Of a stretch of 64,000 bases of DNA, positions 24,194 to 40,096 are shown piece by piece (the first letter of the stretch is position 1; each line of letters opens with the position of its first letter). The stretch is from Archilochus colubris (Eukaryota; Chordata; Aves; Apodiformes; Trochilidae): positions 2,232,001 through 2,296,000 of the forward strand of contig CM041090.1 in NCBI GenBank assembly GCA_023079485.1. The letters run 5' to 3'. A program made the position numbers and the translations under genes. The notes beneath the pieces are model-generated. The model worked only from the letters and a program-made list of their open reading frames with translations, did not search any database and was not told the DNA's origin.

Positions 24194-24728
24194 AGAATCA
24201 TAGAATCATAGAATTGGCTGGGTTGGAAGGGACCTCAGAGATCATAAAGTCCAACCCTTGAAACACCGTTGCGGTTGTTAGACCATGGCACTGAGTGCCA
24301 CATCCAGGCTCTTTTGAAATATCTCCAGACACGGAGAATCCACTACTTCCCTGGGCAGCCCATTGCAATGTCTGATCACCCTCTCCAGAAAGAAATTCTT
24401 TCTAATATCTAACCTAAACTTCCCCTGGCACAACTTGAGACCCTGCCCTCTTATCTTGTTGAAAGTCATTTGGAAAAAGAGCCCAACCCCCCCCTGGCTC
24501 CAGCCTCCTTTCAGGGAGTTGTAGAGAGTGATGAGGTCTCCCCTGAGCCTCCTTTTCTTTAGGCTGAACACCCCCAGCTCCCTCAGCCTCTCCTCATAGG
24601 GTCTGTGCTCGAGTCCCTTCACCAGCCTGGTTGCCCTCCTTTGGACCTGCTCCAGGACCTCAATCTCCTTCCTGAGCTGAGGGGCCCAGAACTGGACACA
24701 GGACTCAAGCTGTGGCCTCACCAGGGCT
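24194..24728 (-). mobile_element. Young CR1 LINE 3' end nested in old CR1
   Basis: 535-bp 5'-truncated CR1 with a tail of AATCATAGAATCATAGAATTGG at the left. On the minus strand 24721-24278 it keeps an intact 147-codon frame ([58 protein letters not shown]). The preserved frame and near-consensus tail indicate a young insertion. Confidence 0.9.
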
Positions 24729-25440
24729 CACCTTCTCCTCCACCAATTGCATCAAGAAGTTATTATCAGTGCACTGGAGGAACCTCCTGGACTGTGAATG
24801 GCTGCAGAGGAGGCCTTCTAGCAAATATCTGAGTAGTTAAAGCCTCCCCAGAGAACCAGGGCCTGTGATCATGAGGCTGCTACCAGCTGCCTGTAGAAGG
24901 CCTCCATCAACTTCTTGATTCTGATCAGGTGGCCTGTAATAGTCACCCACCACAGTATCCCCCACATTAGCCTGCCCCTTAATTCTCACTCACAGGCTCT
25001 CAACTATCTCCTCATCTATCCCTGGACAGAAGTCAATACATTCAAGTTGTTCTCTTACCTAAAGAGCAGCTCCCCCACCTCGCCTTGCTACCCTCTCTTT
25101 CCTAAAAGGGACATAACTATCCATGACCACATTCCAGTCATGTGAGCTGTCCCACCATGTCTCTGAAAGCGCCCCTAGATAACAGCCTCTTGACTTTACA
25201 TCTCCCAGTTCCTCCTATTCATTCCCCATACTGTGTGCATTTGTGTACAGGCATTTCAGGTTGTGAGCTGAGTGTGCTGACCCCACCCTAGGGGGATGGG
25301 AGTCCTTCTGGTCTACATTCAGACTGTCACTGAGACACTGGCACAAACCCAGCTACACCTCCTTTATTACCAGTTCCCACCTCGAGTGGGATGGCAGATT
25401 GAAGGCCATCTTTAGGCTCATCCTTAGTGAGCCTGGTTTT
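24729..25440 (-). mobile_element. Old CR1 LINE, upstream (5') region
   Basis: About 700 bp resembling the region of CR1 well upstream of the RT (for example AGCAGCTCCCCCACCTCGCC, CATGTGAGCTGTCCCACCAT, GTGTACAGGCATTTCAGG). The RT core that should separate this from the 24070-24193 segment is missing. Either the old element carries a large internal deletion or this is a second, older copy. The family recognition is from memory of avian CR1 and is less certain than for the other copies. Confidence 0.6.
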
Positions 25441-26192
25441 ATCCCCTTTCCTCTTTGAATCTAGTTCATAAGATGTCAACAAAGTGCTTTGAACATGAAG
25501 AGGGATGTGGTACTGAAATGTTCCTTAGCTAGGAGAACTGTCAAGTTTTGAGGCAGGTATTTCTTGTTTGCTAGAAAAAAATATATTGTGGGAAGCAGTA
25601 AGGCATAGTGCCTATTTTCAAATGTACTTATTAGTTTGTTTGTTCTTTACCAAAGAGGGAGAGAGGAGATTGTTGTGGTTTAAACAAAGGCAATTTTTCT
25701 TGGTTATACCTGTTGAAATTAAGGATGGTCATGATTTCACAGCTCTAAATCATGTCCATTGGGTATACAGAATGGAATGCAGTTGAGCTAAAACATAGTT
25801 GTAAGTCACAGAAATATCTGGTAGATTTAGTGTAGAACAGTGTTATATGCACCAGAGAATCAAAGACAGCTTGGAAGCCAACCTCTCTTTAATGAGAGCA
25901 CTTTGCTGCAAAGCAGACTGAAGATGCTACCAAGTGCTGGGTTGCAGAGTATTATTAAATATCAGAGTTAGCTGTAAAATATCAGAGTAAATTTAAGTAT
26001 ATTACTGGGGTTTCAAGACTCCTGTTCTCAGACCTACCAAGCACTAGTATATTACTAGTATTTTGTCTGTTGTAGGTATGTGCTGGAGAGTGTATCTAAA
26101 CTAATTTAACTATGGCATGAACGTAAGGACCGTCCCAAATACAGATTAGTTTATCACAGGTTAAAAGCCTGGATGGTGTTCACCATCTGTGA

Positions 26193-29039
<2,847 letters not shown>

Positions 29040-30956
29040 TGATGATATAGTAAGGGAAAAGGTAGTGAGTAAAATAGTGTAGCAGAATTCCTGGTTTTAT
29101 CAGATAGGAGGCTTGATTCTTGAGGAATTACATTCCGTGTTCTGAGTGTTTACCTTGTCCTGCAAAAGAACTGCAGGTGTGATGCACAGAACTGCCCTCA
29201 GTAAAAAAATAAGTAATAACACATATATACATTAAGAAGTTCCTTATGCAGTGATTCCTAATCAGTGAGATACATATGCAAATATATAGAGGTATTTTGT
29301 TTGGGTTTTGTTTTGTTTTGAATTCCCTGTGCTTCTTCCTGTTTCTTCTGAAATTTCTAATCGTGTTTAGGTAAAAAAATCCTTTGGTTTCTTCAGTTGC
29401 TGCTTCTCACTTCCAAGATAATTTTGCAACTACTTCTTTGCTCCCAATGTTTTCCCTTCACTAACACAGATTGCTTTGCTTCCATTGCAACCCCTGTTTT
29501 TTGTTTTTCTCCATCTTGTCTAAAGAATTCTCATTCGCACAATTTTGGAACATTTACTCTTTTCTCCTCTGTCGTTGATTCAAAACTACAACTTCTTTGA
29601 CTTTAATGAGGGATGAAGCAAGATTTATGTTCAATTTATTAGGAACCTGCTCTAGTTTTATGTCTCCATTTTTTTTTCAGTAGATATTGTATCATATATG
29701 CTATAAAGAACAGTTCTTTCAAGCTCCTTGGAGCCAAGAAACCTGGCTATAACTCTGTCTCACTTATCCCCACTGTTTTTGAACATTACAAGCCAGCTCA
29801 TTAAAAGAAGTTCTTATCATCAAGAACTCATTTATTATACCATGTGGGATATCCTTTCTGGTAAAAAGGAGCTACATAATGTAGTTAACTGTAGCTGTAG
29901 AGTAAAATTGCAAATATATCTAAGTTCTAATGGAAAAGGCAAGATTGTATCTTTCATATGAGGTTATAGTTTGAAACCATACTTTGTGAATTATGTAGTT
30001 TATAGAAGATTCATTTTGCATGGTTCAAAATACAGAGCTGTGTTAAACTACAGAAGGTTTTGAGATTGAAGTGTTAGTTGCATGAAAGAATATTTGATGA
30101 GCTAGAAACTCTTAAAGATGAACTAATTTAAATCGCTCCATCATTTACAGTTGTTGAGTTTTAGTGTTTAAATGTTAGTTTTAGTAAAACAGACAAGAAA
30201 GAGCAACATTTAGATCTGTACAAAATATGAATTATCAGGTATTTTTATTTCAAAAGCCATTAAAAACCAGCTTGTAATTTTGTGTCCAAATGCACTATCT
30301 TGCTTTACACAAACTTGTGTCTTTTTGGGAAAATAGCTGTTTTACTGAAAACTGAAGGTAGAGGTCATACAAATGTTGTGTACTACATAAACAAATAATA
30401 CACAATATTTTTATGTAGAAAGGAACACATTTCTGTGCATGGGAGTAGGAGTAGTTATGTACAAGGTCAATTCATTGGAAGAAATACTGGTTGAAGTAGA
30501 CTGGGGTGACATTATATTTTAGTTTGGCTTTGCAAGCAGGTAAGGCATAATTGTCCTAAAAAATAGTGTAAATTAATATGGTTTTTGTTATCCTGTAAGG
30601 GCAAGTAGTGCTGTGAGGGCAGGATGAATGGCAGGAAGGAACTTGAAGGTGAATCACATAGAACTGAAAATATAAACTGAACTCAGAATAAAGAAAATTG
30701 TATTATTTGGCTGATTTAGAAACTGGGAACAGTATGTGTCTGTTCCAACTGTCATGGCAATTTGTGGTAATCTTCCATCTATTTCATTAGTCCTTGAAAG
30801 CCAAGAGTGGCACAGGAGAATGCTTGGGTAAGAGTTTTCTTTCTGTCTTTCATTGATGGTATTCCACTTTATAAAAGATACTTAAAGTTTTCCTGAGATG
30901 GTACCAAACACCAGCCATTCTTATAGGTGAGAATCTAGTCACTTCACAGGAATACA

Positions 30957-30998
<42 letters not shown>
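30957..30998. repeat. (TA)n microsatellite
   Basis: About 20 uninterrupted TA dinucleotides. A likely polymorphic length locus. Confidence 0.95.
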
Positions 30999-31000
<2 letters not shown>

Positions 31001-33048
31001 ATGCCTCCTCATACAATAGCCCTCTCTATTCCAGAGTCCTTAGGACCTCAGGGAGCTGTTCGGTAGAGTTTCTTCTTCAAAGCATTTGCCCACCTGGAAC
31101 TGGGATCCTTGTTTGTGGATCAGATGTTCTTGTCCTTTAGTAATTTTATCCAGGTACCATCTTCCTGACAATATAAATAATGGAAAAAGGGTCATATATT
31201 ACTTGTCTGCTGATTTTAATTATATTGCAGCACTTCCTAAGAGCAGTCTTTGGAGAATGTGAGTTTAGGACCATAAATCAAATTACTTAAGTGCTACTAA
31301 GAGAGGTTAAAATGGATATTGAAATTATATCAGTATAATAGTTTAACATAATTTCTGAAAAAAACTACTCATTTCAAATGGCTTGAAACCCTAGGACACG
31401 TCAGGAATCATGGTTATCATCCTTATGAATGTGCCTTTCATATGGATTTCTAGTGACCTGCTTGAGTATCACTTAGGAAAAAGTATGTTGTGTTGTTTGA
31501 CTTTATTCTGTTAGGTTTGTTAAATACACAAGCAGTTACTTGAGCAGTGAATGAATAAATGAGCTTTCCTGCTTTATGTATTTTTTTTATTTTTCCTTTT
31601 TACTTTGATAATTCTTCTTTATTATTGCTTTATTTGGGGGGGCTTTATTGCTCACTATTTAAGTAGTAAGTAGTAGCAAGGATGTTTCTGTATAAAGACC
31701 CAAAGGTTCATGTATTCACCCATAATCTTATTTTCTCCTGAAGGAAAGAAACTGATGGTCTGCAGGTCTCCATTTGTAGATAAATGTTCTTCCTGAAACT
31801 GTGTGCATACACAGACATCCTCTAATTGATGAGAGTATAATTTCTTACCTGTTTCACACGCCATCAGCATTGTAATAAGAATGTAAAGTTGTAGCAGTTC
31901 AGGAAGGAAAACTGAACTCAAAAAAGAAAAGAAAAATGTGTTAGTTACTGATTTTGAGATGAGCAAGTTTCAGGCATTAAAAGTTGCAGCACATTATGCT
32001 ATCTGCAATGGCAAAAACCTGCAGATAAGAGAACTAATTTTCATGTCATCAGTCATGGTTTTCCAGTTGCAATACCATCAAATACCAGTTTGATGTGGCA
32101 CAGTTGTGGGCACATGGTCACATTTCTGTTGAAACTCTTCAGAGAATGCTAGGATATATATGCTGATTTTATGCTTCCATAATGGTTTTATGTTGACTGT
32201 GGCTGCAGGAGAACAGACAGTACCTGGTTTGCTGTAACATCTTCTGATATGAACTTAATCTGTCAAAAGATTTTGAACTCTGACCTAGACTAATGGTGAA
32301 TTCATACTGGAGCAGTGCTTTGCATCAAACTGCTTCAGTTTTCTTTTCCTTGATCTGGTACTAAGAGCCTAAAGCTGGAATCACTGTGTTGTTGAACCAT
32401 GGCCTCATCAGTTTCCTGTGGTTTTATTGCATTGCATACATAGAGTGCATGCATGAATTTTTAAACATATTTTAGTCAAGAAGGTGTTTCAGCAAAGAAA
32501 TAATGTTGAAGTACTTGAATATATAACAGCTAATTCCATTTTCATCTTCAGTTTAGATTAAACAACAGTTTGCTCTGCTCACATTTGGTTGACATCATAA
32601 CACCATGTATATAGATATGTGCATGACCACAGAAGATGTTTATGTGAATCTATTTATCTTTATTATTTAGACACAATACTGAAATTAGCATTTTATAGAT
32701 TGAGGTGCAATTGTTTTCATCAAAAAACTGTTCTTAAATTTCCGTTTATTTTTGAGCTCCAAGTTGTTTAATTTTTCATTTAATTTTCTGTCCTCAGTTC
32801 AGGTCAGAAAGCTCACCAGGTTCTATGAGGCACTGGAAATACTTTTCTTCTTTTTTTTCCAGTTGAGGGACAGCTGTGTGTTATGCAAACTGAAGCCTTA
32901 GGATTGACACAATTGGAAATACCTTTTCCTTTGAAACTGAAATGCTTAATAGGTCTGCTCTGTTTCCAAGGAGTATGGGTCAGAATTGCAAATACTGTAG
33001 TGAGAGACAGAAAATGGCCATTGTGAAGCTTAAAAAACATTTCTATAT

Positions 33049-33135
33049 AGAATCATAGAATCATAGAATTGGCTGGGTTGGAAGGGACCTCAGAGATCAT
33101 CAAGTCCAATCCTTGAACCACCCCTACTCCCCATG
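33049..33135 (-). mobile_element. CR1 LINE 3' tail fragment
   Basis: Less than 90 bp: the octamer tail AGAATCATAGAATCATAG followed by the CR1 3' UTR (GGTTGGAAGGGACCTCAGAG, CAAGTCCAATCC). It is an extremely 5'-truncated insertion. Confidence 0.88.
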
Positions 33136-34040
33136 GTTTTATCTAAATACACTGGGAACAAATAATTGCAAATTGTATTTAGCAATCTCATTACAGGCAT
33201 TTAGATGTCACCATCAAATGTTTATCCATGCATTGGAAAAGGTCTTGCAAAGAATGAGTTATTTCAGAGATACATGTTAAAGGTATAGGTTTAATAGAAT
33301 CCTCAATAACCATTTTGATAATGTACTTTCTCTAAAATTATTTCTTCAGAACACTTTCACTTTACAGGTCCTCTTCTCTGTGTTGTATTTTGTTTTCTCT
33401 TTTCTAAATGCTTGAGTGATGTAGTTCAAGATTAAGCAGTTGTTCATGGAATCTCCAGGGCAGTGTATCCTTCTGGTTCAATCCCATATTTGGGAAATGT
33501 CATCAAAATGATTAAGTACAGATCCTACTGATTAATCCTGTCAGGTAAAGTTATTTATTTATATACACTGCTGTAGCCACAGTGCTACAGTCACATTTTT
33601 AAAGCCTGCAATGTGTGTATATTCTAAAAATAGTCATCTCAGAAAAAAAAAACTGTGCCTGCAGGGATGTGCTGAGCATTTGCAAGGACCAGTTAACAAT
33701 CAAGTAGCTTGTGTACACAATGTTCTTGGAACAGACTGTGTTAGTTTATTAAACTTGCCCAAGGTTGTCACTGACTGAATGGATGAAGGTTACAGCCAGC
33801 TAGAGAGAGGATTTTGATGCTGCATTTGCTACTTTTTATTTTGATGCTGCATTTTTAAAGAATTGATGGGAAATGCGAGGATTAGACTTAAGATACCTCT
33901 TCAATTATCAGCTATTAGCCTGTGAAGGAGTTGTGAATATGGTTTTTTAGAAAAACCCACATATAGGCAAGATAAAAAGATTTTTAAAATATTGATTTTT
34001 TTTAAACCTTATTTTCTTCCCCACCATGTTGTTCTCACAG

Positions 34041-34286
34041 CTCAACTCATCTCATATGCTGCATTTCTCCACTCCAAGAATTTCAAGTCCCATCCTCCGC
34101 ACCATGAGCCCTATCTATTTATCCATCCACTCGGACCCTCTGAAAGAGGTTGGTTTCCCAAGGAGTCAGTCAGCTGAGAGCCACTCCTCCTCCTCCTGCT
34201 CAACGGGGCGTAGGCAGCTTCCTGTCATTCCCTATGGCAACAAGTTCCCCCCTGTCATTCGCATCTCAAAAGCACAACTGCAGCAG
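34041..34286 (+). CDS. TTBK2: Candidate TTBK2 cassette exon (82 codons)
   Basis: A 246-nt segment between a good acceptor (TTGTTCTCACAG ending 34040, preceded by a pyrimidine tract) and a donor (CAG|gtgaat at 34287). It is open in frame 0 from CTC (L) to CAG (Q). The exon before it ends in phase 0 and the exon after it begins in phase 0, so including it adds exactly 82 residues without disturbing the frame. The peptide is Ser- and Pro-containing (SSHMLHFSTPRISSPIL, SQSAESHSSSSCSTGRR, IPYGNKFPPVIRISKAQLQQ) and has the look of TTBK2 tail sequence. The canonical human protein, as I remember it, lacks this segment, so I treat it as an alternative or lineage-retained exon. A chance open frame of this quality is possible but unlikely. 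Confidence 0.72.
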
Positions 34287-35875
34287 GTGAATAAGCTTTG
34301 TCTTCAGAAAAGTGGCTGCTTCCTAGCAGTCATCTGCTGAGTTTCACGTTTTCAGTTGCTCTGCACAGTCTGGTTATAGGCATATGCTGGTCATACTGCT
34401 ATACACAACATCCTAAAGAATGTTTTGAAAGATCAGGTTAGGGAATAAGGATGGATTTTGTCCGGGAATTGGGTCAGGAATACTCTTTGAGGAAGATTGT
34501 CCCACTTAGAAAAGGTAAAATTAGAGAGACAGGAATACTTAATTAGCTGTTATTCAGGTTATGATCTGGAGCACTAAGCATCTCTGAATGTTCTGGAAGA
34601 CAGGTTCACTTCCTCAGAGGGATTTTTTTCTTGAAAAAGGCAGGATTATAAAATCTGAAAAAACAGATTTTTGCTTCTTTCACAACTAAGATTAAAGGGT
34701 TGATGTTTGTTTTGGTTTGGTTTTTTTAATGTATTCCTATAATCCATACCAGGTGGATTCTGAATTGGAAACTCATATTAAAATTTGGACTACCTTCAAG
34801 TATTTTAATGTGAGAGAGTGATATAGAGATAGTTGGTTGCAAATTTGGGAATGAAAAAATAATTAATTGTTTGACTGCTTATGTCAAACAAAGGAAAGAT
34901 GGAAATTATCTGGGATCAAAACTAATGGGAAAATGTCACTAGAGAAAGGGGACTTTATTAATCTTGTGCTCCCAGTTTCATTTCAATATGAAAAAGATGA
35001 AGGCTTAGAATCATAATTGGAGGTAACCATAATTTTTGTATTAGTCACAAAAGATTTGCTAAGTAGCATAAGCTTACATTGACTGGTAAAGCAGTATGAC
35101 ATAGCATTAATGCATAACATTGTAACATATCATCATCATTTTGCCATTAATATTTAATTTGGTTTATATTTTGTGTTGCCTTTTATCTACAATGTATTTT
35201 TTAGGATACATATGTGCAAAACTCTTTTTTTTCCAGTGAAGATATTAAAAGCAATCTATCAGCACTATCTTATTTCAAACTCCTGTTGGACCAGTGGTGA
35301 GGAACAATGAGGCAAGTTAACTCATGTGCTCATATCAGCATTTTGTCTGTTAGCCCAAAAAGCAGTGGGTTTTCCTGCAACTCCTGACTGCTTTTTTATC
35401 TGACTATAAAAACTGTTTGCCCTGGGTATTTGGCAACCAAGAGTTCCCCAATGTTCATTACTTAGAACCTGATGGGATATCAAAATACTGCATTATTCAT
35501 CATGTCTGACATTGACTAGGGAAAAGGACTTAGGAGAAACTAACTTATTAAAAGTTAACTTCAGTGTTTTTCAGGAATATTTTCTATCCCAGGATGCAGG
35601 TTGGACTTTTTTTTTTCTTTTTTTCTTTTCTCTTTTGCCTGTACATCTCCAATTTAAATTTTCTGGTAAGAATGCATTGCAGGTATAATTAGCAAACTGG
35701 TCATAATACTCAAAGGAAGTAGGTTGGCACAGAGAGTCTTCTCTGGCTTCCTTAGTGCCCAACAAATGAATACAGCTGCAGCATCAATAGGGGCTGCAAA
35801 GTTGTGCTCTTTCTTGTCGTCTGAAAAAGAACTGGTGTTGTGCCAGCTGCTGCTACTGACTGGAGTGTGCATTAT

Positions 35876-36531
35876 ATAGAATCATAGAATCATAGAATTG
35901 GCTGGGTTGGAAGGGACCTCAGAGATCATCGAGTCCAACCCTTGAACCACCGTTGCGGTTGCTAGACCATGGCACTGAGTGCCACATCCAGGCTCTTTTG
36001 AAATAGCTCCAGACACAGAGAATCCACTACTTCCCTGGGCAGCCCATTCCAGTGCCGGATCACTCTCTCCTTAAAGAAATTCTTTCTAATATCTAACCTA
36101 AATTTCCCCTGGCACAACTTAAGACCATGCCCTCTTGTCTTGTTGAAAGTCGTCTGGCAAAAGAGACCAACCCCCACCCGGCTACACCCTCCTTTCAGGG
36201 AGTTGTAGAGAGTGATGAGGTCTCCTCTGAGCCTCCTCTTCTCCAGGCTGAACAGCCCCAGCTCCCTCAGCCTCTCCTCATAGGATCTGTGCTCGAGTCC
36301 CTTCACCAGCCTGGCTGCCCTCCTTTGGACCTGCTCCAGCACCTCAATCTCCTTCCTGAGCTGAGGGGCCCAGAACTGGACACAGGACTCAAGCTGTGGC
36401 CTCACCAGGGCTGAGCACAGGGGCAGAATCCCTTCCCTGGACCTGCTGGCCACGCTGTTCCTGATCCAGGCCAGGATGCCATTGGCCTTCTTGGCCACCT
36501 GGGCACACTGCTGGCTCATGTTCAGCTTCCT
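35876..36531 (-). mobile_element. CR1 LINE 3' end
   Basis: 656-bp 5'-truncated CR1 with a double-octamer tail at the left. A 185-codon minus-strand frame (36519-35962) remains open through the CR1 C-terminus ([58 protein letters not shown]). A young, well preserved copy. Confidence 0.93.
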
Positions 36532-38172
36532 GATATGTACCCATCTCTTCTTTCCTTTGACCTGGGAAATCTATGACTGATGTGTTCCTTTCCAAGGTGT
36601 GATTGTGAAGAAAGTCCTGACTTTGTTGAGAATTTAACTTCCAGTTTTCGTTTGCTGTGGAAACTACAAGCACGTGATTCTTCAGTTCATTCCAGCAGTG
36701 AAAGGCTCCATGTGCTGTCGCAGTGCGAGGCAGTACAGCCTCAATGTGCTTTATGGCTTACTGAAGAGCTGAAATACTTTTGGAAGTCCTTCTCTTTCCT
36801 ATAGTGCAGTAATGTTAGGGACACAGCAAGCTAGAAGTTAGCAGCAGCATGAAAGATGAAAATGCATGTTAGTAACATAAAGCTTTTCTCCAGTAAAGCA
36901 TTAAAAAGGAATTTTGACATCATTTTATATTAGTCCATGTAAATATTTGGTACTGAATGTGTTTTTGTGGATTCCCCCCCTGTTTACAGTTTGGTTCAGC
37001 ATTCATAACTAATGAATTGCAGAGGCCAGGGATATGTGCTTTTGAATTCAGTGTCATCTACTGAAAAGTTTAAAAAGAAACTTTGTTCCTGGTATCAAGC
37101 AAAGGGATTTTTCTTTTGTTAAGTGAGGGTTCAGGAACTGTAACATAACTTCCTTTAGCTTGTTATCAGATAGAGGAGGTAATGAAATTTCTGTATATAC
37201 TCTGCTCACTAGTGCAGAAAGTGGACAGGATACAACTCTACCTCTGTTTGATAAAGAGAATTCTTCTCCAGCTCTACATATATAATGAAAGATAACTGGA
37301 GTATTTTGCTTCAACCCTCCTTAGTTGTTCAACTTGCAGCATAATGAAGGAGTCTGGCAGCATTAGGGCTGACAAAAAAAGAGAAGTAATTATTTGACCT
37401 CAGTCTGAAGAGTGTGTTTGGAGTGCTGTTAGCATCCTTTTCCTCTATAGCCTGGTCAAATTGTACAGCAAATCCTCTGGAAACACAACCTTTTTCTTTT
37501 TTTCTGTGAGTTTTTCAGCCAGGTAAGTTCTCTGAACTCTGCTCATTAGACCAGTGCATGAAGTGTTTGTGGGAGATTAATGGAAAAGGTGATGTCAGGG
37601 TAGCAGCTACTGGCCTGGGCTGTGTATGAAAAGATTTGTTCATGTAGACATTGTCCTAAATGTGTAACTCTGTCTTTGGAAACAATTGGTGACCTCAGAT
37701 TTTGTCCTTATGGTTTCTCAGTTCTAGTTCTTTAAAAAGAAAGTAAAAGCCTTGTCTAGCCACATCAGCCATCCTGAATACTTCCAAACTGGCTGCTATA
37801 CAAAAGGTTTAGTCATTAAGAAAGGCCTTAACAATGACACAGTTTTCTGTGTCATTCTGACATATTTTATTTTTTTGATGTGCTTAATGAGACAGGGTAC
37901 AAGGGGGGATAATTTTAACTTAATCAGTTTGTGGTTATTTATTATGTTAAGGAAGGATAATCTGTATGTCTCAGGTTAAGGATTGAAATCAGTTGGTTTA
38001 TGCAAACGTTTTCTCATATCTCTTAATTTTCTCAAACTTCTACTTTACTGGAAGATGAAAAAAAATTAGTTTTATAGTTATATTCTTAGTTACAAAATGC
38101 TCTGAAATATTTTCAACAACATGCTATGGAAATACAAACCATCATATTCATATCCATGTCCAAGATGAGATA

Positions 38173-38256
38173 TAAAATCCTGATTCTAGTTGAAAAGTTT
38201 ACCTTAATTTTTAATAAAATCCCGACCTGAGTTGAAAATTTTACCTTAATTTTTAA
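38173..38256. repeat. 42-bp tandem duplication
   Basis: Two adjacent 42-bp units (38173-38214 and 38215-38256), each starting TAAAATCC and ending CCTTAATTTTTAA, differing at a handful of sites. Confidence 0.9.
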
Positions 38257-39686
38257 GCATCTCACTGGAATTGAGGGACCTATGGAAGAATAAGGTAAGA
38301 CTGCCTGACATCTTCAAGGGGTATTTAGAGAAGATACATATCCCTTTTATTTGTCATTTTATTTTTAATGTTTTAGGTTTATGAGCTAGGAGAAGTGCAT
38401 GTAAATGTTGTGATTTTTGGCAGTCTAAGTGAACTCATTTTAGTCTGCAATAGCAAGAGATGAACGTTGGTATATTGGTATTCACATTTAACCATCCCTT
38501 TTACAACTACAGATAAACAAATGATACCCCAGATATGCTCCACTCTTCTTAAAGTGTTGTTTTTGTTTTAAATTAGTTTTGTCAGTGGCATTAACTTGAA
38601 GTTGTCATGCCTTAGAACTCAGCTACTTAAAGCTCTCTTTCAGCATTTTACCTATCCATTAAAAATACCAGGAAATGGATATATTTGTCCAAAATCCTTT
38701 TCAGAATATCAGTCTCAAGACATAGTACATCATAAGGTAGATGTGTTCCAGAAGGAAAATAGGGGAAAGCTTTTCTCTGTTCAGCAAGTCTTGTTTTTTA
38801 CTGCTGCCTGGGTAAAACTGGCTGTAGCAAAAAGGGTTCTGGTTTCAGGATTTACAGAGAATTGTTGTCCCTCTCTGTTCTGTATCCTGATGGAAAATGT
38901 ATTGAGTCAGCATGAGGCTTAAGGAAGCTTTTTCCCAAGAGGCTGCTAATACTGTTCACAGCACTGGGATTACTCAAGGTAGAAATTTCAGGGAGTTAGT
39001 TCAGCTCACAGCAACTGGAACTGTGAAGCTGGGAAAATCTGTTAGGTAGGGAAAATGGACAGAAGTTAAAGCACCTGGTTCATGGCAGGGTAGCTATTAA
39101 TAACTGTTAATCTTTCAATACATTTGAGCCTGAAAATTAAGTTGCTGTGATGTTACAGCCTTTACTCATTAGCAGTGAAAGTGTCTGATAATGCTTATGA
39201 CCAGATTCAAAGGCAAGCTCAGATTCAGAATTCTCACTGGTTTCAGCTGTTAATGTTACATCATTTGCCTCTCAAGAAGCTATGATCACTGCTATAGTAT
39301 CATTACTTTCTTTGTTTGAAAGTTTCTCTGGAGGATGTAGATTTTTCATACAAACCCATATAGGGTGAGGAGTATCAGGAAGCAGTATTTTAGAAGAAAA
39401 AGAGGATTTCTGTAAGATCCACATTAACCCATGGGTTACTTCTGTTCTTTTAACGTACTGGATTTTATATTAATAATGGTGTTTCTTGACCATTTTTCAT
39501 CTGCACTCTTTCTAATGCAAATAAAGGTTTATTTGTTTTATACAAATGGCAAAGGCAATTGCTTGATACATAGAAACCTAAGTGCTGTCTCCAAGGCTTA
39601 GTAGGCTCTTTGATCTGATGAAGAGAAATTTTTTTCCTATCTGCCATTGGTGTAAAGAAAAATTATAGGATGTTAGGTTAATTGTT

Positions 39687-40037
39687 CATAGAATCATAGA
39701 ATTGGCTGGGTTGGAAGGGACCTCAGAGATCATCAAGTCCAACCCTTGATCCACTCCCACTGCAGTTCCCAGCCCATGGCACTGAGTGCCACATCCAGGC
39801 TCTTTTTAACTATCTCCAGGGATGGAGAATCCACTACTTCCCTGGGCAGCCCATTCCAATGTTTGATCACCCTCTCCAGAAAGAAATTCTTTCTAATCTC
39901 CAACCTAAACCTCCCCTGGCACAACTTGAGACCCTGCCCTCTTGTCTTGCTGAGAGTTGCCTGGGAAAAGAGCCCAACCCCCCCCTGGCTCCAACCTCCT
40001 TTCAGGGAGTTGTAGAGAGTGATGAGGTCTCCCCTCA
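39687..40037 (-). mobile_element. CR1 LINE 3' end, short
   Basis: About 350 bp from the tail (CATAGAATCATAGAATTGG) to a truncation inside ORF2 at GAGGTCTCCCCTC. On the minus strand an open 101-codon frame (40038-39733) covers the CR1 C-terminus. A 20-bp direct duplication abuts the truncated end. Confidence 0.92.
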
Positions 40038-40071
40038 CTTAGTAAGTGTTCCCCTCACTTTAATAAGTGTT
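40031..40071. repeat. 20-bp direct duplication at CR1 5' junction
   Basis: CCCCTCACTTAGTAAGTGTT (40031-40050) is followed directly by a near copy, CCCCTCACTTTAATAAGTGTT (40051-40071). The first copy overlaps the last bases of the CR1 (CTCCCCT). Confidence 0.8.
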
Positions 40072-40096
40072 TTAACTTATTAAAATTTCTCTGACT

